A stretch of DNA of 64,000 nt, from contig CANJKZ010000505.1 of assembly GCA_947471745.1 (NCBI GenBank), positions 558,001 through 622,000 of the forward strand. The letters run 5' to 3'. Position numbers and translations under genes: made by a program. Source of the stretch: Closterium sp. Naga37s-1 (Eukaryota; Streptophyta; Zygnematophyceae; Desmidiales; Closteriaceae). Positions 38,970 to 48,607 of the stretch are shown one piece after another; the stretch's first letter is position 1, and the number at the start of each line of letters is the position of its first letter. The notes below the pieces were generated by a model. It ran no database searches. It worked only from the letters and a program-made list of their open reading frames with translations, and was not told where the DNA came from.

Positions 38970-41900
38970 GGGGTTTCCTGTGGTTCCTGCTTCACTCTCT
39001 TCGCCCCGGGATCCTGCCCCTTGGTCCCTCTTCCTGCGCCTGCCTTGCTCCCACCTCCAGCCACCGAAGCAGCCCACTGGTCCAGCACTCTGCTCACACG
39101 GTCATCCCACCACAGTTGCTCCTCTTGTGAGAACACCCTCACCTCATCCTCCTCCTCTTGCTCCCCTTCGTTTCTGCATGCACCTGACGCGCCCTTGCCC
39201 TGAGGCCGCTTTCGCTTCCGCTGCTTGCTGGCTGTAACACCAGCACCGGTGCCACCAACAGCACCAGCGCCACCACCATCACCAGCACCAGCAGCAGCAG
39301 CGCCACCACCACCAACAGCCGCAGCAGCAGGGTTGTGCCGTGGCTTCTTGGAGGCACCACCTTTACCTCCTCGCCGTGCCACCCCTGCGCCTGTCCCCTG
39401 CACCCCTGCATCCCCTTCCACGCCAGGCTCCAGTTTCACCACCACCTGTGGCCGCACCAACGCACCAGCCTCCTGTCCTGACGCGGGGAATGGTGGTACT
39501 GGTGAAAATTGCGGTGCTGCCGGCACCGTCCCAGGTTCCTGCTTCACAACAACCCCGGCGAATGGGCCCTGAGCAACCACACAACTCTTCTGTGCTGCTG
39601 TTGATGCACCTACTGCTGGTACTGGCGCAACCATCTCCCCTTGCCCTGCTTTCTGCGCAAGGCCGACCTTCACAGAGATACCTGCTCCTGCCACATGCTT
39701 CATCCCAGTCACATCACCACACACCCCCTGCGACGCTGCCGCCCCATCCTCTTGCCCCTGCTGGACGCCTAGCCCCCCAACAGCACCAACTCCTCCACTA
39801 CCCCTCCCATCCTTATCTCCACTACCCCTCCCATCCTTATCTCCACTACCCCTCCCATCCTTATCTCCACTACCCCTCCCATCCTTATCTGCACCACCCT
39901 TATCCGCCCCAATCTGTCCAAAACCGCTCACCCCACCCGCTGCTGCCTCTGCTGCACTCGCTGCTGCTGCTGCCGCTGCTGCAGCGCCAGTGCCAGTGCT
40001 GAGTCCAAGAACAGACACTGCTATAGGACCAGACGCCAATAGGGCGGAATCCATGCAACAAGCTGGTTCAGATTTCACAGAGGGCGCTTTGGCAGGACCA
40101 CCTGGCTTGGAAGATCCATTGCCTGTACCCTCTGCTGCAGCCCTTCCCTTGACGGCCCCTTTATCGCATGATTTCCCCTTCTTCTTTCGCTTTCCCGCCA
40201 CAGAACCACCAGCAGACGTTGCAGCAGCAGCAGCAGCGGCGGCGGCGGCAGCAGCAGCGCTGCCAGCGAGATTCACACTCCCACCAGCAGACATGCTTTG
40301 GCTGGCAGCAGCACTGGCAGAGGCGGTAGCAGCAGCAGCAATGGCACGGCGAGTGCGCATGGGAGGGAGAACGGCAGGCGGCAACGCACAGGGTGTGCCT
40401 GCAGCAGCTGACTTGCCTATAGGCTCTATGACCCGCTTCAGCATGGTTGAACTAGCGGGATCCGGGCAGATGATCTTATCTGGAGAGATCAGATCAAAAG
40501 GGGAAGGCACAGTGAGAGGGGAAGATGAAGGGAGGGGGTGAGGGAAGAGGGAAGGGGAACAGGGAGACACAGTGAGCAGAAACAGGGAGAGCGGGGATGG
40601 AGAAGGGAAGCAATCAAGTGGGGGTTTGCTAGACAGGTTCGCAGATAACATGGAAAGGGACTTAGTCGTCAGCCTAGCACTGGGAGAACTCTAGATTCTA
40701 TCAGCTTGCTAAAGCAAACGACTTGTTTCTGATCTGCACCCTTCCAATCACTCAATCACTCACTCACTCACTGTTGTCCACGATGGACAGGAGACTCACC
40801 ACCCCTCACTCTACTCTCTCACCTCCCCGCCACTCACTCTCGATCATCTGCAGCTCAGCCGTGGGCGGCAGCTGGAAGCCAAAGCGGCGAGTCCACATGC
40901 CCACCACGCTCTTGACTGACGGCATGTACAGCACTGGCACCTGGGAGTGAGGAAGATGGGGGATATCGGGAGCAAAAACGGGAGGAAAGAGAGGAAGGTA
41001 AAGAGGGAAAGCAGAGGAGGCACGCAAGGGAAGGAGGGCGTGAGCAGGGGACATGAGATGTAACTGCGGGCGATTATGAAGGTGGGGAGGTAGGTCAGGG
41101 GATAAGATGCATGAGTCAGTAGTGACTGTGAAGGGGCGACCTGAGTTACACAGCCACTAATGGCTCATGCATCTTATCCCCCACCTGACTTGACTCCCTC
41201 ATCCGCTTGACCCCTCATGCCCGCCTCATGCCCACCTCATGCGCCCTCATCCAGCTCTCCCCCGTCCCACCTCGTTATTCCCCTCCCCTTCATCACTCAC
41301 CCTTCCCTTAGTAGAAGGCGAAGTATATCCTCCACCACCTGTGCCCTTGATCCCTCATGCCCACTCGACCTCTCATGCCCACTCAGTCAACTCTCCCCCA
41401 TCCCAGCTCGTTTCCCCTCCCCTTCCCTTCGTCACTCACCCTTAGAAGGCGAAGTATATCCTCCACCACCTGTGAGGAGGAGAGGCACGGAGCACGGAAG
41501 GAGTAAGGACAGAGCGGGAGGAAACGGGGGGGAAAAGGGAGGGAAAGAAATCGAATGAAAGCCACCCTCACCCCATAGATGCACGCACATGCGTCTCGTA
41601 GCCCACAAGACTTACCCTCCGCCACCTCCTCCCCCCCCCCCCTCCCCACTTCCCCCCACTTTCCCCCACAACTGCTGTGTACATCCTTAAACGGCGACCG
41701 CATGTGGCCCACACCACACCACACCACACCACACCACACCACACCACACCACACCACACCACACCACACCACACCACACCACTGATTGCAGGAGATGAAA
41801 GACTCTGAAAGCTCAACAACCAGATGGCTGCGCTCCTCTTCCACATCTACCGCTTTCCTCTAGCCTGCACAGCACACAACCCTTGAGAACCGCATCGGCA

Positions 41901-44900
41901 CCACCACTCACTCGCATGAGTCGCCGGCAGTTGCCGTTGCGCCGGTAGTCTGCAGCACAGGGGGGTGGAGGAGGAGAGGAGGGCGAGAGAGGAGAGAGGG
42001 TGAGTTCGGTCCATGTACGCACATGCATGGATCGGGCTCGGGACGAGGTTTAGCATACAGCAGTGAAATGGATGCTCAGTAGCAGCAGAAGCAGCAGCAG
42101 CAGCAGCAGACTTACCGACACGAGTTGCCACAAATGGCATTTCAGCAAACTTTGCTCCAAACACCCTGATGATGACCACAAGCAAAGGAAAGGTGGGGTT
42201 GGAGAGAGAAGAGGAGGGGAGAAGCAAAGGTAAGATGCAGAGAGATGAGGCGAGTCAGAGTGATTCAAACAACCGAGCAACGGACAATGAAATTCGCAAG
42301 CCCCTTCAAAGGAGGAAACGCGTGGTTGGCATAAAGCTCTTGAACACGGATACCTATTACCCTCCCACGCCCCCCCGTATGTGCAGCAAGCACAAGCAGA
42401 AGAGGGCGGGGGATGCGGCGTTACCTGAACGTGGCTGCAGTGATGGGCACTGCTCCCTTACGAGTCGACTCAAGAAACAACAGCAAGCAGAAGAGGGTGG
42501 GGGTGTGGCTCATTTACCTGAACGTGGCTGCAGTGATGGGCACTGCTCCCTTGCGTAGAATCACCACCCGAAAATTACCTGCGGGCAGGCAGCAGGGGGA
42601 GGCATGGAAGCAAGCAAGCGTTGTGAGAGTGGAGAAGGAGAGAAGGCACGGCAGCCCTTTCGTTCGAGCAGAATTAGGTGGATAGCTAAAAGCTGGCGGG
42701 CAACTTCGTACTAGGTGGAAAAGGTTCCGAAGGAAGTGAGAATGGGATGAAGGCGGGGACAAGGAGATGAGGGAAGGATGAGGCAGCATATGGAGCTACT
42801 CAAACGAGGCGGAGTTGCTTAGAGTGGCACGTGGGTAGTGAGAGTAAGGGCGAGCGAAGGAGAGGGATGGGAAGGAGAGGCGAGGCGGATGGAGAAAAGG
42901 TGGCAAGGAAGGGGAAAGCTGGAGCGAGAGGGGGAGAAAGGCATAGAGGAGTGAAGGGCACTTACTGAAGTCGAAGCCCTCATCCCTGTGTGGGCAAGGG
43001 ACAGGGAGGCTCAGGGATAAGAAAGAACACAGCAGGAACGTATGTGTGTTTGTGTGTGAGGCAGGGAAGGCTGCAGCAAGAGGATTGCATTCAAGGAAAG
43101 GACAAGAGTCAAGACATGATGAAAGGTGGGGTGGGGAAGATCATTTGAGGGCGCAAGAGGGGAGTTGAAGTGAGCAACACAAAGATGGGACCAGGGAGAG
43201 GAAACACAGAAGTGACAAACACTGCTCGCCTATACTTTGCCTGGGATCCCCAGGCCCAATCTCCCCCAGCGTGCCATTCACCCTCTCCCCAAGCCTCTCC
43301 TAAAGCCTCTTCCCAAGCCTTCCCCCGAGCCTCTCCCCCAGCCTCGCCTCTGGGAACGGGACCGCAGGCACGGCACTGACCCGTCAGACTCGAGCGACTT
43401 GGTGATGCTCTCTATGAGCTCCGACCCATCGTCCATGACCAGCGGGTCAAACGATGCCTGCAGGATCTGAGGGGACGCGCAGAGGGCAGATGGAGGGGTT
43501 CGGGGAGGGGAGAATGGGTGATGGTAGGTGTTGGCAGACGAGGAGGATTGGATGGGGTTGAGTACGGTGACGGAACAGTGGCAGGAGGGAAACAGGGGAT
43601 GGGATACGGAAGACGAACGGAGAGAGGTTGTGAGAGGTGAAGAGAGGGAGGGAATGGGAGAGGGGGAGAGGGAGGGAGGGAGGGAGGGAAGGCGGAGGGA
43701 GGGCAGGGAAATGCGTACCTTGAGTGCTGCTGCTATGGACTGACGGGAGCCTGGCAATGGAGGGCGGGGAGGATGGAGAGAGAAATGGTGGAAGAGCGTA
43801 AGCTAGTGGCATAACGAGGGGATGCGAGTGAGACAAGGCGAGTGAGACAAGGCGAGTGAGACAAGGCGAGTGGGGCAAGGCGAGTGGGGCAAGGCGAGTG
43901 GGGCAAGGCGAGTGGAGAAAGGCGAGTGGGGCAATGAGCAACAATGTGGTGAGCACACTCATTGTAACAGCTGGCTTTCCCTGCCTTCCATCCCCACTTT
44001 CTCAGAACCACTCCCAACCCCTGAACTAAACCCCACCCCATGTCCCTCAACCCCCCCACCTTCCATCGACCCCACTCTTCCTCCCCACCCACCCGCACCT
44101 CTACCCGTCCTTTGTTCCGTGTAAGATTCACCTCGGTCGTTCTCATTGTATCGGGCGAGCTCAATGGAGAAGGGAGTGTCATTGGGGATCTCCACTCTCT
44201 TGCCCTCCATGCCCTTCAGCTCCGCCGCCACCTGCAAGGCACGGTACAGCACGGTAGGGCACGGTATGGCATGGTAGAGCATGGTACGGTACGGTACATC
44301 CTCATCTGTTCGGTACGTCCCGAAATTCGAATACGGTTGTGGCTCACCTTGGCGCAGGAGGGGGAGCAGTGCCATTCCACGTCACTGTCGAGCACTGACG
44401 CTTGCACCTTCACTCCCTGCACCTCCTCCGCACAGCTGACGATGCACGGCGTTTGGGAATAAGGGGACGGGGGAAGGGGTTGATGGGAACGGGGAATGGA
44501 TGGATGGGTTGGCATGGCAGTGGTGGGAGGAGAAGAGGATGTGGGTAATGAAGATTGGGAATGATTAGAGGCATGACAGAAACAGTGACAGAGAAACGGA
44601 AAGGAAAGAAAAGAAGGAATAAGCGGAAAAGATCAGCAAATAGAGCAGTAAGTAGGGGACATTTGGAGAACATGGGTTGCCCGGAAAAAAAGGGATGCGA
44701 GTGAGGGAGATTTACCTCACATGCCATTCTTCGCAACAGCATGAACAGATGAGGATGCACCTGTGAGGTGGATTCACAAACATGAGCACAGAAACGTGCA
44801 CATACGCACACACAAGCACACACAAGGATGCAAATTAGGGAGGAGGGAGGAAAGGGTGAGCACAGGGGACGGAGAGGAATAGTGAATCCTGAGCTGCGAT

Positions 44901-46324
44901 GAACTGAAAGCAGAGAGGCTACTCACAGACAACGTTTCTCAGCGAAAAATACAGTGGGGAACAAACGAGAGAACCCAGGCAGTTGATTGAAACGTCAACG
45001 CCTGTACCTGGGGCCAAAGCTGCGAGTGTAGTCATGCACGCGGCAGTGCACACAGAAGCCCTCCTCGTCATGTATCTCCTGTGACAGGTGCACCGGCTGC
45101 TGCGCACTCGAACCGTCGCCCTGCTGCTGCTTCTGCTGAGTGGGGGAGGTGCACGCACGATCAGTCAGTCAGTCGGTCAGTCAGTCAGTCCAGGAGCAAC
45201 CCGCGCCGCATACAAGTCAGAAGGCAGGAAGCGAGCGAATCCCCAGCAAAACGCTTTCAAGTTGATGCTACGGAACGAGATTTTGAGACGCACAGCAGTG
45301 CAGTTACACCAAACCAGATGTGATGAGAGCTGGGAGAACAGGACCTCATCCCATGGGTTGCTTACAGGTGCTGAGGCGTTAGCAGCTAGCCCTCCTGCTC
45401 CACTGCACCCAGCCGACTTCCCCTTGGTCCTGCTGTGGATCTCCTGAGCCTCTTCTAACGCTGCCTTGAAATCTTGGAGTTTTTTCTGAGCGCAGGAGAG
45501 GGGGAAGAATACACGGACCAAGGGAACGAGTGCGTGAGTGACCACGCGTGAGTGCAGCAGGTGTTGAGGGTACGCAGTTTCATGAAGTGACTTTTGTTTT
45601 GAAGTCTCCGCCCCTCGTCAGTCACATGAACCGCGTCCGTCCATACGCGCTTGGTGTACATCTGAAGCATCGCATCATTCTCTCAGGAGATCGCGTCACA
45701 TCGCGTCAAATCGTGTCAGATCGTGTCAGATCGTGTCAGATCGTGTCAGATCGCGTCAAATTTCGTACCTTGGGGCATCGCGTCTGCTGGCTGAACTTGG
45801 CGGTGTTAGCGTTGGTCCACATGAAGATGGCGCTCGGACTAACCCACGCTGTCATCTCGCACTGCCACGCCGCAGAGCAAGTGGAGCGAAAGAGAAGAGA
45901 GGGAGTGGAAAAGACCGGACAGAGAGGGGGAAAGAGAGAAAAACGAACATTTTTCATCGCTCGATCAATTAGCCGTTTGTCCGTGCACTTTATACATTTG
46001 AGATGAAGTAATTAGCGTGTTTCGCGGAAAATTCAAGATCCTTGCGCTCTCTCCCTTTCGCCGCGACTAGTTCCGCGAATCGCCATCCGACACACAACAC
46101 CGCGATCGCCACTCGTCTCCAACGGGCAATAGCGTTCACAGCGATTCGCGAAGCCTGTCGCGGCATCGTACCTCGCCTCCGAGAAGTCGCACGGGCACGT
46201 GGTCGTCGTCTCGTCGCCGCCGTCGCTCGGCCGCAGGCAGATCGTCGCGCGACACGATCTGCGACGGCCAGACGGCACCCATGCCGCGGTACTTCACCCA
46301 CACGACCTCGCCCACGCCCAGCAT
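31966..46324 (-). CDS. PWWP-PHD-GNAT protein, IDM1-like putative histone acetyltransferase
   Basis: Nineteen exons, total 2891 codons with stop: 46324-46172, 45861-45769, 45485-45366, 45135-45008, 44760-44716, 44435-44348, 44231-44132, 43750-43719, 43466-43381, 42985-42966, 42578-42518, 42165-42116, 41949-41912, 41469-41440, 40940-40838, 40479-38758, 38515-38105, 37718-32404 and 32043-31966. Residues 1-120 are PWWP-like (GEVVWVKYRGM, AVWPSQIV, VRLLGGE, AWVSPSAI, KKLQDFKAALEEAQEIH). Residues 150-207 are a PHD finger (CVHC, ICSCC, EEWHVSC, WHCSPSC). Residues 288-400 are a GNAT domain as in plant IDM1-type proteins (FRVVILRKGAVPITAATFR, VFGAKFAEMPFVATRV, acetyl-CoA loop YRRNGNCRRLM, VLYMPSVKSVVGMWTRRFGF). 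Residues 400-2860 are Ala/Pro/Gln/Glu-rich and disordered, over half of them from a single 5.3-kb exon. Family members acetylate histone H3 and counter DNA-methylation silencing; the PWWP fusion and the giant tail are unusual. One chain is favoured because all phases fit; an internal second gene cannot be excluded. Confidence 0.8.
33960..34140 (-). repeat. (Pro-Ala)n coding repeat in the giant exon
   Basis: A run of AGCAGG hexamers on the plus strand encodes alternating Pro-Ala on the gene strand, about 25-30 dipeptides with a few Leu/Gly/Ser substitutions. It sits in the disordered tail of the PWWP-PHD-GNAT protein. Confidence 0.85.
36410..36645 (-). repeat. 15-bp repeat coding a pentapeptide V-G-E-K-D/Q, about 15 copies
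   Basis: The plus-strand unit CACCTGCTTCTCACC or CACGTCCTTCTCACC encodes repeating VGEKQ or VGEKD. The two variants form blocks: a run of about 4-5 Q units, a run of D units, one Q, then further D units. This is the only strongly charged regular repeat in an otherwise Ala/Pro-rich tail. Confidence 0.88.
39790..39900 (-). repeat. 24-bp coding repeat (GDKDGRGS), 4 copies
   Basis: The plus-strand unit CATCCTTATCTCCACTACCC plus four bases repeats within exon 16 of the PWWP-PHD-GNAT gene and encodes GDKDGRGS four times. Confidence 0.85.
41301..41469 (-). repeat. Duplicated mini-exon 14 of the PWWP-PHD-GNAT gene
   Basis: The 30-nt exon 41469-41440 (VVEDILRLLR) and its flanks recur at 41338-41301 with acceptor (gcacag) and donor (gtgagt) both present. 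The second copy has extra bases and is 38 nt long, so its inclusion would shift the frame. It may be a decayed duplicate or a poison exon. Confidence 0.8.
41707..41781. repeat. (CACAC/CCACA)n pentanucleotide repeat, about 15 copies, intronic
   Basis: ACCACACCACACC continues for about 75 bases in intron 13 of the PWWP-PHD-GNAT gene, opening spurious frames on both strands. Confidence 0.9.
42394..42578 (-). repeat. About 93-bp tandem duplication spanning exon-11 tail and donor
   Basis: From about 42394 and again from about 42485, the same block (AAGCAGAAGAGGG..., then ACCTGAACGTGGCTGCAG, then ATGGGCACTGCTCCCTT) is repeated. The copy keeps the end of GNAT exon 11 and a donor (TTCAG|gtaacg), so a tandem competing donor lies in the intron. 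Confidence 0.85.
43825..43935. repeat. 14-bp tandem repeat GCGAGTG(A/G)G(A/G)CAAG, about 8 copies, intronic
   Basis: Two variants form consecutive blocks (GAGACAAG units, then GGGGCAAG units) in intron 7 of the PWWP-PHD-GNAT gene. Confidence 0.85.
45690..45765. repeat. 10-bp tandem repeat (ATCGTGTCAG), about 7 copies, intronic
   Basis: Runs up to the donor of exon 2 (CCCAAG|gtacg) of the PWWP-PHD-GNAT gene. Variants ATCGCGTCAA flank the core. Confidence 0.8.
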
Positions 46325-46977
46325 TGCAGCTGCGTCGCGACGCGATGAATCTAGGTCTGGATTCCGGTATTAGAGATTCCGTTTCAGTCAGATCTCGATT
46401 CGTATCTTGGCTTCGTTGCGCTGATATAACAATCTGTGATCCTACTCCAAGCCGCCGTAACTCTCGTGGGAAAAGTGTCACTCTACTTCCAGTAACTTTC
46501 ACGTCTACACTAGGATGCAGGAAGAGTGAAGAGGAAGGCTCATCGTAGACCGGGAAGTGCACAAGTCGGAGAGGTTTTCGGAGGTCTGCGCGTGAGAGTG
46601 GGGAAGTGTTTCCAAGGGTTTCAATGCATAATTCGTGTGAGCCATTGTAAACTGGAACCAGCGTGAGACCCATCTCGAATAATTGATAGTTTGAATGACG
46701 AAAGTGCATTCTCGAGGGCAATCGAAACAGGTAGTTACCTAGATTTTGAGACTGTCCTGCTGGAACGGGAGAGGGCGTGCCATTGAGAGTGCATCGACAT
46801 AGTTCCTGAAGCCATAGAAACTGCCGCAGCAGCTCGGTTCCCCCCAGAGTGTGGATCACCCATCTGACACGAATTCGCAACAGTGCTTCTGCATAAGCGC
46901 CCTCGCAACACGATTAGAAGCGTTACTGCAAGATGAGAGAAATTTAGTGTTAGTGAAAGCCATCTTGTAGCTATTGC
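46325..46977. promoter_or_regulatory. Upstream region of the PWWP-PHD-GNAT gene
   Basis: Presumed promoter and 5' UTR. A 296-codon open frame (46880-45990, minus) crosses it, but runs in a different frame over the PWWP exon and shows no family features, so it is not called. Confidence 0.35.
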
Positions 46978-47084
46978 TGGAGAACTTTAGAACAAAGAAT
47001 CTTTCGGAAAAGCACGAAATCGCATGTCACCGCATTGAGGTACGCTTTCTTGAACAACAACCTTGGGGTTGGTGCGAGCAAGCT

Positions 47085-47364
47085 TGTAAGGAATTTTCCC
47101 GAATTCCTTATCGGGGTTGACTGCTACGCGTACAGCCCGATTTTCGGACTCTGCACGTTCGGCCGATTTCAACGCTGCCGAGGCTCCTCGCGTCGCCTTC
47201 GGCATTTCCCATCGCCAAACCTGCACCCCAACCTCCCTCGTCCGAGGTTTCCTCCTAGCTAGGCTAGCTCCTACATTAGTGCGTTCCTTCATTGTATTCT
47301 CAGATCATTCAATCACAGTCTCGTTATTCGTTTACCTGCGCACTCTCTTTTACAACTCATAACA
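47085..47364 (+). repeat. 5' LTR (280 bp)
   Basis: Differs from the 3' LTR by one visible substitution and by lacking a 4-base CTAC-type insertion near the end. Confidence 0.93.
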
Positions 47365-47366
47365 CC

Positions 47367-47378
47367 TGGTATCAGAGC
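47367..47378 (+). other. Primer-binding site, initiator-Met tRNA type
   Basis: TGGTATCAGAGC begins two bases after the LTR. It is complementary to the 3' end of plant initiator methionine tRNA, the commonest primer of Ty3/gypsy and Copia elements. Confidence 0.92.
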
Positions 47379-47563
47379 TAATTTCCTAGTTCACCCCGCT
47401 TTCCGAGGGTAGTTTGGTGGCACGGGTGTGGTTGGTTTAGTGACTACACGACGGTTGGCTGCAGGGATTGTTAATTCAATCCTGCCCGACTCCGATAGTT
47501 CGTGTTTTCACTTGCCTGGAGGCCACGGGTACCCGACTGCCCACCAGACGTAGCGCTAGGCAC

Positions 47564-48607
47564 ATGGATCAGGAGGCGGTTAACAGGATGATGGCGCAAG
47601 TGGCAGAAATGCAGGAGAGCATGAAGACATTAATGGCGGAAGTGACAACACTGCGAGAGGAAAACGCCGAGCTACGCCAGACGCGAGGTGAAGCGCGTCA
47701 GGAGTCGCCTGTGGACGAAGTCGAGGGCAACAGTCAAGCGATGAGCAATCCGCTGGATGCGCTCCCACGTGACTTCGAAGAAGAAGATAGGTAGCGAGCG
47801 GCAGCAGCGCCAGTTGCAGTTACGACGATCAAGATCAAGCCCGTCAACCCGCCCCCGTTTAATCCTATGGACAAGACGGTTACGGTAAAAGGGTGGCTGT
47901 TCGGGGTCGAGGTCTTTTTCACTGCAGCCGGAGTTAATGACGACGCCACGCTAATTAATTACGCAGTCTCGCTTCTTCGAGGTGCAGCGCTTGAGTGGTG
48001 GCGCCGGACCTTGGAAACAGGGACGTCGACAGGTGTGACACATGCGGCAGACGGGACCTCTACAGTGGTTAATCAAGTGGCAGAACCGATCTTCGGTGTG
48101 ACCAAGATACGCACGTGGAAGGAGTGGGGCGCAGCCTTACGAGATCGCTTCGAGCACGTATCCGCCTCGGAGCAAGCTCGCATGAAGCTGCGTGCATGGT
48201 CGCAGATGGCTTCTGTCCAAGACTACACGACGTCATTTATGGGCTTCGCCGACCAAATTGATGACATGTCGGAAGCAGAGCGGTTGGATAAGTACGTCAG
48301 CGGCCTTAAATATGAGATTCAGTTTGAGGTTCGCAGAAGCCGCCCGACATCGTTCCTCGAAGCAGTACGGGTGGCGGAGTCAACTGATGCGTTGATGCAG
48401 TACGCGAGAGCAGCTTCCAGGGATGGGAGAAGCTTTCGTGGCCAGACCCATCGGGCCACGATCAACGCCGTCCATACACCCGACCGACCTCCTAAGGGTC
48501 CGTGTTTCCGGTGTGGGAAGGTGGGTCACTACAGGAAAGACTGCCAGGAGAAAATGCCGCTGACAGGGGACGACAGGAAGGAGCAGGGAAATGGGAAGAG
48601 TCAGTAA
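47564..48607 (+). pseudogene. gag: gag of the Ty3/gypsy element, one in-frame TAG
   Basis: Reads MDQEAVNRMMAQVAEMQE (coiled-coil-like) to an amber stop at 47792-47794. The same frame resumes through the retrotransposon gag region (ALEWWRRTLE, TWKEWGAALRDRF, then YVSGLKYEIQFEV) to a CCHC zinc knuckle CFRCGKVGHYRKDC at about 48503-48544, and stops with TAA. Gag forms the particle that packages element RNA. The single amber would truncate it after about 76 residues unless read through. Confidence 0.88.

Noticed and set aside
44919-44960. Extra exon between the two halves of the PHD finger
   Set aside because: An acceptor- and donor-like pair exists, but joining exons 4 and 5 directly gives the PHD (FGPRCILICSCCCEEWHVSC) in phase, whereas inserting it breaks the finger.
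45990-46880. 296-codon minus-strand frame overlapping the start of the PWWP exon
   Set aside because: It runs in a different frame through the conserved PWWP exon and shows no family motif; probably chance, though not excluded.
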